Part shown: positions 9,037 to 16,759 of the stretch, piece by piece
Layout of the letters: every line of letters starts with the position of its first letter
Numbering within the stretch: the first letter of the stretch is position 1
NCBI RefSeq assembly: GCF_009653635.1
Contig: NZ_PPFD01000002.1
Span: 496,001-560,000 of the forward strand
From: Endozoicomonas sp. OPT23
Lineage (GTDB): Bacteria > Pseudomonadota > Gammaproteobacteria > Pseudomonadales > Endozoicomonadaceae
DNA: 64,000 nt
Direction: 5' to 3'
Translations under genes and position numbers: made by a program
The notes under the pieces: model-generated
What the model saw: the letters and a program-made list of their open reading frames with translations, nothing else
Database searches by the model: none
What the model was told of the DNA's origin: nothing

Positions 9037-9205
9037 CTAAGAGGCAGCTTGAAAAGTATCTGTTCTACTGCGGTCACAGTAAATTGGTCTAAAAATGTGG
9101 TTTTGTTCGTCAAATAGCCAACTATTCTCCTCTCAAAACCGCATTTTCATCCTCAATTTTCTGCAGTCCTCGCTACGGACGATACTTATCAAACAGCCTC
9201 TAAGG
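9037..9205. mobile_element. palindromic MITE-like repeat, copy A (~167 bp)
   Basis: This is an imperfect palindrome. Its ends are versions of AGAGGCTGTTTGAAAAGTAT in inverted orientation, and an inner inverted repeat pairs TCTAAAAATGTGG with CCGCATTTTCATCC. It matches the reverse complement of copy D (47378-47543) almost base for base over the full length. The ends carry TTA/TAA, compatible with insertion at TA. No coding capacity is seen. It lies between the convergent ybhK and glycosyltransferase stops and could act as a bidirectional terminator. Confidence 0.8.
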
Positions 9206-9215
9206 CGTCTGGTTA

Positions 9216-10451
9216 TCAGATGCTTTTTTCCTTTGGCTGAGTTGAACTGCTCCTGATATTTTCGTGTGGCAAGACACTTTTAAGTGAACCATTACGCTTA
9301 TTGAACAATAAATATATTTGAGCCAGAAATACTCTGCTGTATGAAGCAAGCCGGAAGATGATCTTTCCCGGCAAGCTGGAACTGCTGCTTTTATCTGATC
9401 TTAAGGAGATCAGAGATAGAACTGATATTACTGAAAAGAAATAACTAACAGATTGAAAAAACGGGTATTCTGAAGCTAAAAATGCTGCTGTCGCGATAAT
9501 AACCAGAACGAAAAATGGTGTTGCCAATCTTAGAAATGACCAAGAAAAATAATGGAAGAATATGCGCCCGTATCCTGGATTTAGAAATGACAGTCTTCTA
9601 TAAACGTGCTTGCAGGTGGCTATTTCCTGTTGAAGCATTAAATGAGTTTGATCCATTTCTATTGCATGTCTGGTTTCAAGAGAAATAATTCTTGGATCAT
9701 AAATAGCCTGATAACCGTAGTTGATAATAGACGCTGAAATACCCAGGTCATTTTTTATTTTGGTAGGACACAGCTGACGAAACAGCTCTGTTCTGAATGC
9801 ATAGAAAGCCCCGTCAGCACCGAGTTCCGGAAATGAGTATTCACTGCATCGTGTCATATATCTCTCAATTAAACCTGATGCTTTTTGGTTTAGCCCGAGA
9901 GTGTGAGCAAAATGATACTGACCACAGACAATGCCAGTTTCTCTGTAATTAAGCTGTGCAGCCGTGATTAAAAGGCTGTCTGTGGAGAGCAGTGTAGACA
10001 TATTTGATACCGAAGTGACGTCGCTGTCGTCAAAATTCAGAATACTGTTGATAAGAGAGTTTTCGGTTTGATTATGTGCTACTTCAATGACTTCAATATT
10101 CAAATGGCAGTTTTGTTGCTCACCAGTTACCTGTTTGATTTCTCTGGCTATATGGCCCGTACAGTCACTCACCAAGAAAGATATTCTTAGCTTGTGTTCC
10201 GGATAATCTATTGCTGCCATATTGCTGATTTTTTCACGTATTAATATTACAGAGCTATTAACAGGGATAATCAGGTTTACCCGCGGCAACATGTAATCCA
10301 GAGGCGTCTGACTAAATTTTCGGTGGTAAAAGTCGGGAAGCTCTACAGATTCGGCTTTTGACTTTATATGTATATAAGCCGGATAAATAATAAGATGATA
10401 AAAAACCAGAGTGAAGGCGCAGCCAAATGCTGTCAGCAAAAACCACTGCAT
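9216..10451 (-). CDS. membrane protein resembling family 2 glycosyltransferases, degenerate active site
   Basis: This 411-residue protein has an N-terminal membrane helix (~3-25), a GT2-like central domain, and two or three C-terminal membrane helices (~300-350), the layout of membrane-bound processive GT2 enzymes. Family-like blocks are LPRVNLIIPV (~56), PEHKLRISFLVSD, ELGADGAFYAFRTELF and NDLGISASIINYGYQAIYDP. The segment where GT2 enzymes carry the metal-binding DxD/SDAN motif reads SVSNMSTL, with no acidic pair, so catalysis is doubtful. The gene begins at ATG 10451 and is followed by another glycosyltransferase-like gene ~190 bp away on the same strand, suggesting a surface-polysaccharide role. 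Confidence 0.6.
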   Translation of the reverse strand: MQWFLLTAFGCAFTLVFYHLIIYPAYIHIKSKAESVELPDFYHRKFSQTPLDYMLPRVNLIIPVNSSVILIREKISNMAAIDYPEHKLRISFLVSDCTGHIAREIKQVTGEQQNCHLNIEVIEVAHNQTENSLINSILNFDDSDVTSVSNMSTLLSTDSLLITAAQLNYRETGIVCGQYHFAHTLGLNQKASGLIERYMTRCSEYSFPELGADGAFYAFRTELFRQLCPTKIKNDLGISASIINYGYQAIYDPRIISLETRHAIEMDQTHLMLQQEIATCKHVYRRLSFLNPGYGRIFFHYFSWSFLRLATPFFVLVIIATAAFLASEYPFFQSVSYFFSVISVLSLISLRSDKSSSSSLPGKIIFRLASYSRVFLAQIYLLFNKRNGSLKSVLPHENIRSSSTQPKEKSI

Positions 10452-10638
10452 TAGTGCTTAGCCTCGGGATATCGGTAAAAATGAGAAACAGTAGTTGCCA
10501 TTACTTTTTAAACCACCCGGCAAGAGATCGACGATTATTGAAAAGTTGTAATTAAACTATGGTTTGAGTTGTTTTTTTGACAGCTCTATTGACTAGAAAC
10601 TACCTGAATACTCATACCTTTAAATCAGTGTAGGCAGT

Positions 10639-11778
10639 TTAAAACAGGGATTCCTGCTGACTATTCAGTGGCTGATCAGCGGTCAAATGATGGATGAGTT
10701 TGTTCAACTGAGCTGCTTTATTTTGGTAGGATTCCAGTCGTGCAATCTCTTGCCTTATATCTTTTCTTGATGTATCCGAGAGTGCGCGCTGAAGAGTCTG
10801 TGAGAAGGGCTCTTTATTTCCTTGAATGCAAATGCACTGATGATAGCTATCGGGGTAATCTTTTTGTACAGCAGCAACGGGTGTTCCTGAAGCCATATAT
10901 TCCTGAAGAAGTATAAGATCATCAGGTTCTATCGCATCAGTGGCGACAGGGAAAAGGGACACATCCCAGTTTTGAAGGTATCCTGCTGCACAGCTGTCAG
11001 ATTTTTCTCCCAGAAATTCGACATTAGGAAGTTCTTCCAGAACCCCTTTCTTACACTTTATTCTTCCCACGAACAGGAATTGCCAATTTGGCAAAGCTGT
11101 TGCTGCTTGAGCCAGTAATTCTATATTCAGTCTTTGGGTAAACTCACCAAAATAACCGGCTACAGGCTGAGTATTTTTGAAATTGCCAGGATGCTTCTGT
11201 GGTGTGGAAAAAGACGGATAATCGATGCCAGAGGTAAATACAATCGTTGACAGCTCTTTGGCGTACACATCAGAGATATCACTGAAAGTTAATTTACATT
11301 TGGTTGCTAGATTACTGGCAGAAGCTAGTGATGAAGACTTTTTGTGTCTGTGCCAGCTGTGAAAATAAATACTTTTGGTGCTAACGGTAAGCTGCGATAA
11401 ATAGGGAAGTTCTGGCTGAGTATAGAAAATAAGAGGTTGCTTGAATCGGTATTGACTGTTCAGCTGTTCTAATCTGGCGGTCAATGTCCTCTCATTGAGT
11501 CGTCGTACAAGAGTTAACCCATTAACAGGTAGTAGAGTTGTTGATTGAAGGATTAGATTATCTGGGGGATTCAGTGCATTGTGGTTATTCAGCGAACCAA
11601 AACGGTCTTTGAGATTTTTTCTGACTATTTGCCTAAGTTGTTGAAGCAAATAGTCTGGTGTCAAATACGAGTAACTAAGCCAGACAACTCTATGGTGGAG
11701 TGTAAGCTCATTGATTAGCAGCTGCTGGGCTCGTGAGTTCAGTTCCCAGTCTTTGCCAATAAAAATCAGATCAGCCAT
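10639..11778 (-). CDS. glycosyltransferase, GT-B fold (GT1/GT4-like)
   Basis: This protein of about 379 residues starts at MADLIFIGKDW; the frame is open to 11805 but the ATG at 11778 gives a cleaner GT-B N-terminal strand. The N-terminal half has a Rossmann-like start and HHRVVWLSYSYL. The C-terminal half carries VAGYFGEFTQRLN, LPNWQFLFVGRI, VEFLGEKS and DDLILLQEYMASGTPVAAV, the acceptor/donor layout of GT4-type nucleotide-sugar glycosyltransferases. There is no signal peptide, so it is cytoplasmic. The sugar and acceptor cannot be predicted. It sits with a GT2-like gene and a c-di-GMP protein on the same strand. Confidence 0.7.
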   Translation of the reverse strand: MADLIFIGKDWELNSRAQQLLINELTLHHRVVWLSYSYLTPDYLLQQLRQIVRKNLKDRFGSLNNHNALNPPDNLILQSTTLLPVNGLTLVRRLNERTLTARLEQLNSQYRFKQPLIFYTQPELPYLSQLTVSTKSIYFHSWHRHKKSSSLASASNLATKCKLTFSDISDVYAKELSTIVFTSGIDYPSFSTPQKHPGNFKNTQPVAGYFGEFTQRLNIELLAQAATALPNWQFLFVGRIKCKKGVLEELPNVEFLGEKSDSCAAGYLQNWDVSLFPVATDAIEPDDLILLQEYMASGTPVAAVQKDYPDSYHQCICIQGNKEPFSQTLQRALSDTSRKDIRQEIARLESYQNKAAQLNKLIHHLTADQPLNSQQESLF

Positions 11779-11885
11779 ATGTGCCGACCTGATATATGAA
11801 CTCAATGACTGGTTTGCCTGCCATAAGTACCATCTGATGTTCCAGCGAAGTCTCGCTAGTCAAATCGCCTGTTAGTAGGTGAGCT

Positions 11886-13784
11886 TTAGAACTGAAGGCT
11901 TTTCGGCTGGTGGGGGCTATGAGAATAAGACTGTAGATAGCTGTTCAAATCAGAGGAAGACATTGGTTTTCCATAGAGAAACCCCTGTCCTTCGTGACAA
12001 CCTGATTGAATCAGATGTTGCTCCTGCTCACCTGATTCCACTCCTTCTGCAATAACGGGTAAACCAAAACTGTTTCCCAGCTGAATAATTGCATCAACGA
12101 TTACACTGTTCTCTTTGTTCTCAGGAAGTCCTTCAATAAAAGATTTGTCGATCTTGATCTTGTCGAAGGGAAACTGCTTCAGATAACTGAGAGAAGAGTA
12201 TCCGGTACCAAAATCGTCCAGAGATAACTTTATTCCCAGTGCCTTGATCTGTTGCAGCTGATCTGAAGCAAGTTGAGAGTCCTCCATAATGCTGGATTCT
12301 GTGACTTCAAGCTCCAGAAGGTGAGGAGGAATATTGTATTTTCGCAGTAAGTACTGAATGCGGTTGGTAATGTTTTTGTCTTTTAGCTGGATCACCGAGA
12401 GGTTAACCGATATGCGCAGATCTGGATAACCTGCCTGATGCCAGTTATGAAGCTGATGGCATGCAGATTCAAGAACCCAGTCTCCGATAGGTATAATATC
12501 AAGGTTGTTTTCAGCCATAGGTATAAAATCAGCAGGTAAAATCAGACCTTGCTCCGGATGTTGCCATCTCAATAAGACTTCCACACCAACGATTAAGCTG
12601 CTTTGGTAATCAACCTGAGGTTGGTAAACAAGGTTCAGCTCGTGATGTGATAGAGCGTCGTGGAGATCCTGTTCAAGCCGTTTCTTCTGACGAATCTCTG
12701 AATCAATACTGGCAATATAAAACTGGTAGCGTCCCTGACTTCTCGACTTTGCCAGCATCATGGAAAAATCGGCCTGCTTTATGAGTTCGTCGACATCACA
12801 GCTATCCTCTGGAAAGAGAGTTATACCGACAGTGGCATTGATGGGCAGTTGTTTGTTATTAATCTGAAATGGCTGCTTAATCCTGGTAATTAGCTTTTGA
12901 GCCAGTTCGGCTGCTTTGAAAGGTTCTTCCAGTTGCTCCATTATTATTAGAAAACGATCTTCACCCAGTCGGCCAAGATAGTGTTTCTCATCGAGGATAC
13001 CTCTGAGCCGGTCGGCGACTTTAATAAGAGTGTGTTCAGCGTCGTCAAAGCTTAACTCGGCCCTTAGCGGTTTGAAATCATCAAGCCCCAGACATAAAAC
13101 GGCGGATAACTGGTTATCTGATGAAGCTCCGATCAGTTGCTCAAGTTTCTTTTGAATGCACCTTTCAGTAGGCAGGCGTGTGACATAGTCATATTCCGAA
13201 GAGTTAAATAGATGGTTTAACCTGCTTTTCAGTTGTTGTTTATTGAATAACCAGGGGGAAATCAAAAACAGTAAAGTTGATAGCAGTAGTGATAACGCCA
13301 GTCCGGAAATCAGTGTTACCAGAGACCGCCATTCAAGCTGACTACCATACCAGTCAGAATTTATTTCAAGATTCAAATAGCCATAAAGCTGTCCTTTAGG
13401 CTCTGCTATGGAGAGTTGGTAGTTGATGGATTTTCCCAGAAAAATCTGTGTGAACCAGCTTGGGGAACTATTGACTGTTTTTCTTGTTGATTGCACCAGA
13501 ACGTCTCCATCTGGTAATCGAAAATCAGCCTGAATGACAAAAGGTGCAGAGAGTAACCTATTGATAACTCGAGTAGCCTGATGACTGCTTTCACCTGTTA
13601 CAGGTTGGGTCTGATTCAGCAATTGGAAGGCATCGCTGACCATTTCCTTTCGCGTTTTAACTGTATCAAAGGTAATGAGGATGCTGCTGGTTATGAGAGC
13701 AAGAATCACTGATGTCAGAAAAACAGACTTAAGTAACCTGGCTGAGATATTACGGTGTAATTCCTGAAAACTGGTGAATTCCAT
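11886..13784 (-). CDS. membrane GGDEF-EAL protein, probably a c-di-GMP phosphodiesterase
   Basis: This c-di-GMP signalling protein has two membrane helices (~10-32 and ~150-175) bracketing a periplasmic sensor region, then GGDEF (~200-350) and EAL (~375-625) domains. The GGDEF signature reads GEDRF, so cyclase activity is doubtful. The EAL domain is well kept: EVLLRW, NLS, ELEVTESSIM, LDDFGTGYSSL, KIDKSFIEGL and VIAEGVES are all present. It therefore most likely hydrolyses c-di-GMP, perhaps with the degenerate GGDEF as a regulatory site. The frame extends to 13874, but the ATG at 13784 (MEFTSFQELHRN) puts the first helix at the usual place and is preferred. Neighbouring glycosyltransferases suggest control of surface polysaccharide or biofilm. 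Confidence 0.85.
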   Translation of the reverse strand: MEFTSFQELHRNISARLLKSVFLTSVILALITSSILITFDTVKTRKEMVSDAFQLLNQTQPVTGESSHQATRVINRLLSAPFVIQADFRLPDGDVLVQSTRKTVNSSPSWFTQIFLGKSINYQLSIAEPKGQLYGYLNLEINSDWYGSQLEWRSLVTLISGLALSLLLSTLLFLISPWLFNKQQLKSRLNHLFNSSEYDYVTRLPTERCIQKKLEQLIGASSDNQLSAVLCLGLDDFKPLRAELSFDDAEHTLIKVADRLRGILDEKHYLGRLGEDRFLIIMEQLEEPFKAAELAQKLITRIKQPFQINNKQLPINATVGITLFPEDSCDVDELIKQADFSMMLAKSRSQGRYQFYIASIDSEIRQKKRLEQDLHDALSHHELNLVYQPQVDYQSSLIVGVEVLLRWQHPEQGLILPADFIPMAENNLDIIPIGDWVLESACHQLHNWHQAGYPDLRISVNLSVIQLKDKNITNRIQYLLRKYNIPPHLLELEVTESSIMEDSQLASDQLQQIKALGIKLSLDDFGTGYSSLSYLKQFPFDKIKIDKSFIEGLPENKENSVIVDAIIQLGNSFGLPVIAEGVESGEQEQHLIQSGCHEGQGFLYGKPMSSSDLNSYLQSYSHSPHQPKSLQF

Positions 13785-14157
13785 ATCAGCCTGTTCTTGA
13801 TTGAAATATTGAGGTCTGGTTGTTGAAAGCCATAACTCTGATATGAGGCAGTAGATGAGATGGCTGCAAATCATGCACTGTGAAGTTAACTATAGGAATG
13901 TGAAAGCACCTGATCTAATACAAAATTGCGATCTATTAATTTGATTCTAATTCTTAAATAGTTGGGCTAATGCACTGGCAGAAGGTGGTTTTTTATGTAT
14001 CTACAGTTGAGCCGTTAAGTTTTTGACTGCGCTGTTCGCGTACTGATTAGCTTTTGTTTTCACTGCTAGTTCGGTGTCAGTTCGGTTGGACTCTTTTCTG
14101 GCTGATAAGGCTAACCTGAAAAGTATCAGATTGTTTTAGCCTTCAGGGAGTGAGGAT
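13785..14157. promoter_or_regulatory. divergent spacer between the GGDEF-EAL and STAS genes
   Basis: About 370 bp hold the promoters of two divergent genes. A GGGAGTGAGG ribosome site precedes the STAS gene at 14145-14154. I see no clear operator, RNA gene or additional ORF with coding character. Confidence 0.35.
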
Positions 14158-14490
14158 ATGGAGTTCAATAGTTGGCATGGAGAGAAGTGTGATGTGGTCA
14201 ATGTTGGTTCATCACTGGTTGCTGAAACTATTGCCGAGGTTACTCCGGAGCTTGATCATCTGGTTCAGGATTGTCAGGACAACATACTGATTGATATGAG
14301 TGATCTGGAAGAGCTCGATTCTTCCGGAATCAGTGTGCTGGTTTATCTCTTCAGACGGTTAAAGCTAGAGAAGCGGGAAATGGCAGTACTTGGACTACAC
14401 GGCAAGCCTGATGAGCTGATTCATATGATGCGAATCGATAAAACCATACCTCAATTCAAAAGCTACGATGATTATCTGACACGTCACTAG
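14158..14490 (+). CDS. STAS-domain protein (anti-sigma-factor antagonist type)
   Basis: This is a single STAS domain of 110 residues. The phospho-acceptor loop is LEELDSSGISVLVYLFRRL (~57-75), with the conserved D-S-S-G where SpoIIAA-type proteins are phosphorylated on Ser. Such proteins bind and release anti-sigma or switch kinases and often feed into biofilm or c-di-GMP control. No partner kinase or phosphatase gene lies nearby. A strong ribosome site (GGGAGTGAGG) precedes the ATG. Its TAG stop is formed at the left edge of a MITE-like insertion. Confidence 0.85.
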   Translation: MEFNSWHGEKCDVVNVGSSLVAETIAEVTPELDHLVQDCQDNILIDMSDLEELDSSGISVLVYLFRRLKLEKREMAVLGLHGKPDELIHMMRIDKTIPQFKSYDDYLTRH

Positions 14491-14754
14491 GGGCTGTTGA
14501 GGTTTTATAGCGAGCTCAGTGGTTCGTAAAGTGGTCTTCTGCAAGACGGACTGGTGCAGTGTGTAGTTATTCTACATCAAGCCAGTCCAACGAAGTCAGA
14601 AGGCCACTTTACGAACCACCCGAAGGGCAAAAGCCAGAATTCCCACGCCGTTGTTGTAGTGGTTTGAAAGACATGAGTATTCCTGCACCACTACGCCTAG
14701 TCACGGAAACACTGGCTTTGGCTGAGCACGCAATAAAACCTCAACAGCCCCTAG
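14487..14754. mobile_element. MITE-like element with perfect inverted ends and TA target site
   Basis: The ends are perfect 22-bp inverted repeats: CTAG followed by GGGCTGTTGAGGTTTTAT at 14487-14508, and its complement at 14733-14754. Reading the TA within each CTAG as target duplication gives the IS630/Tc1-mariner pattern. An inner 21-bp inverted repeat (14521-14541 against 14597-14617, one mismatch) can form a long stem. The short ORF inside shows no transposase motif, so the element would need help in trans. It abuts a half copy of the other palindromic family on its right. Confidence 0.75.
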
Positions 14755-14778
14755 ATACTTTTCAAACAGCCTCTTAGG
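14755..14778. repeat. half copy of the AGAGGCTGTTTG repeat family (copy B)
   Basis: ATACTTTTCAAACAGCCTCT plus TTAG matches the right terminal repeat of copies A, C and D. The left half is missing, apparently lost or displaced beside the neighbouring element. The TAA stop of sanA (complement of 14774-14776) falls inside it. Confidence 0.7.
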
Positions 14779-15439
14779 TCGGTGGTGTTTCACCAATCAT
14801 GATCTTGGGCCCAAGAAATTTTGGATCAGTACTCAGTAAATGCACTTCTATCACTGCAAGAACTCTGGCCAGTATTTCTCTGGTTTTGTTCTGCCAGTCA
14901 GATTGAGAACCATCTCCGGCGTTAAAGGCTATGGCATCAATGCCTTTATTGACTGCGATATAGACTGCTCGTTTGTTGTGATAGGCCTGTGAGATAACGA
15001 TAAAGCGGTGTTCGCCAAAAACCGAGTCAGCCCTGACGATAGAATCCAGAGTTCGAAAGCCGGCATAATCCCTATAGATACGATTTTCGGGAATACCCAT
15101 TTTCAGCAGGTCACGTCTGATGGTGGTGGGCTCATCGTAATAAGGCGTACTGTTATCGCCACTGATCAGGATGTAATCGATCTTGCCAGCCTGAAAGAGC
15201 TTTTTGGCCGATTCAATTCTCAGAATGTAATGATCATTGATACCGCCTTCACGAGAATAGCGACTGGTACCAAGCAGTAAGCCGACACGGCTGTATGGCA
15301 GCTGATCAGTATCTGAATACAGTCTTCCAGTGGTTTCGCTATCGACCAGCCAGTTACAGTAACCGATAAAAGCAACTGCTGACAGAATGGTTATGAGCAA
15401 CCCTGTAACCCACACCTTTAGGGTTGACCAGCTTCCCAT
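14774..15439 (-). CDS. sanA: SanA-like inner-membrane protein (DUF218/YdcF superfamily)
   Basis: At 221 residues, this has one N-terminal membrane helix (~10-30) and a DUF218 domain outside. Landmarks are LLLGTSRYSREGGINDHY, YILISGDNSTPYYDEPTTIRRDL, YRDYAGFRTLDSIVRA and FIVISQAYHNKRAVYIA, all typical of E. coli SanA (239 aa), which affects envelope permeability and vancomycin exclusion at high temperature. The biochemical activity is unknown. The stop codon lies in a mobile-element terminus, so the C-terminus may have been reset by insertion. Confidence 0.9.
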   Translation of the reverse strand: MGSWSTLKVWVTGLLITILSAVAFIGYCNWLVDSETTGRLYSDTDQLPYSRVGLLLGTSRYSREGGINDHYILRIESAKKLFQAGKIDYILISGDNSTPYYDEPTTIRRDLLKMGIPENRIYRDYAGFRTLDSIVRADSVFGEHRFIVISQAYHNKRAVYIAVNKGIDAIAFNAGDGSQSDWQNKTREILARVLAVIEVHLLSTDPKFLGPKIMIGETPPT

Positions 15440-15510
15440 CAGGAAGTCCTCAAATGATTTTCCAATTCACAGTAAACCATATACTGATATCTTGGTAAAA
15501 GTAGGGGTTA

Positions 15511-16650
15511 TCACTGCTGAATGAGAAGCAGCTTTTTCTTGATCAAACGGACTATAAAATCAGATGCCTTTTGTTCAGGAAAGAGCGAAGGTGAGGAGCT
15601 CTTTTTCTGACTTAACGATTGAACGCTTTTGGCAACGTCTTTCGGGGTGCTGGCTAGTTCAGCTAAGCCCTGAGTGATTAGAAAATTACTGAACTCCGGT
15701 TCGGCGATATAGAGAACTGGCTTGCCTTTATAAGCCGCCATTACCGATATAGTCGACTTATGAACGGCTATTACGCTGGCAATTATGCTGAGTTGTGTTG
15801 TTGAGAACCCTTTTCCACTGATGACCCGCACATTACTCGCTTGCAGCTTTTTGACTTCTGATCTTTCAAGAGAGCCATCTGTTTTGGGGTGATAAGTGAT
15901 AAGGCATTGATATGAAGAAAGCTGCTTACAGCCAAGGATATAGGTTCTGAGGTATTGTGGGTAAGTCGAATCATAACCGCCAGCGAAAAGAGCAACCCTG
16001 TCATTGGGGTTCAGTTTCAGTACAGAACGTATTTTCTCTGGCTCTGTCGTTTTATAAATCTTGTCCCAGGCTTCCAGTGCAGGCTGACCTGTAACTACGA
16101 CGTTGGCGTGCTTCTCTTGTGCAATCACAGAAAAACTATCTGCAGTGACCTTGCCTGCAACATGAAATTCATCAACGTGATCGAGAGTTTTCAGGAAAGA
16201 CAAAACATAATTTTTTTTTTCTACGGGCTCAAAATTGTCATAGAAAGCGATTGTTTTCGTAGAAACGTCTTTATAAAGATTCAGAACCTGCGCCTGAGCA
16301 GCACTAGCCATTCCAGAATATATTATTTGGAATGAATACTGATTCTGCAGCTCTTTTAAAATCTTTGCGGAGAGTGGCAGTATTCTATTTGTTTTTAGAT
16401 CTTTTGGCAGATCCGTTGATAGCAATAATCTTTGAGGGTGGTGCTGAAAAATCTCTTCAGCTCTTCCAAAAGCAAGAATTCGGTAGCTGACTCCATTTTC
16501 TTTCAATACGCTTTCCAGTTGGATAAAAGCATTACTTTCCCCCTGATCATAAGCAACCAGCAGTAAGTCTGCCTTTTCAGAAGCGAAGAGGTTGAAGGTA
16601 AAAAACAGTAGCCAGAGTGAGCCAATTCGTTTGGCGTAATCTTTCAGCAA
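15511..16650 (-). CDS. exported protein with a GT-B-like domain, function unknown
   Basis: This 379-residue protein starts with a hydrophobic segment resembling a signal peptide (~9-24, LWLLFFTFNLFASEK). The rest looks like a two-domain Rossmann/GT-B protein: ADLLLVAYDQGESNAF, then VALFAGGYDSTYPQY, LITYHPKTDGS, VIAVHKSTISVMAAYKGKPVLYI. These resemble the donor-binding half of CDP-glycerol/polysialyl-type transferases or UDP-GlcNAc epimerase folds. A periplasmic location would be strange for a nucleotide-sugar enzyme, so it may be a repurposed fold, or the N-terminal segment may be a membrane anchor. It stands alone between sanA and trmA. Confidence 0.5.
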   Translation of the reverse strand: MLKDYAKRIGSLWLLFFTFNLFASEKADLLLVAYDQGESNAFIQLESVLKENGVSYRILAFGRAEEIFQHHPQRLLLSTDLPKDLKTNRILPLSAKILKELQNQYSFQIIYSGMASAAQAQVLNLYKDVSTKTIAFYDNFEPVEKKNYVLSFLKTLDHVDEFHVAGKVTADSFSVIAQEKHANVVVTGQPALEAWDKIYKTTEPEKIRSVLKLNPNDRVALFAGGYDSTYPQYLRTYILGCKQLSSYQCLITYHPKTDGSLERSEVKKLQASNVRVISGKGFSTTQLSIIASVIAVHKSTISVMAAYKGKPVLYIAEPEFSNFLITQGLAELASTPKDVAKSVQSLSQKKSSSPSLFPEQKASDFIVRLIKKKLLLIQQ

Positions 16651-16759
16651 AACCGGTAACCCTGTTAATAATTATTCTATGGCTTCAGGGTAGACGTTTT
16701 TATGAGCAGAGCTTGCAGAAGTGGCCGCTCAGAGATTAAACCTGAGTGGCCAGAAACGA

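Noticed and set aside
14559-14777. 72-codon ORF inside the MITE-like element
   Set aside because: It runs through the inverted repeats and into the neighbouring half element, and shows no transposase motif.
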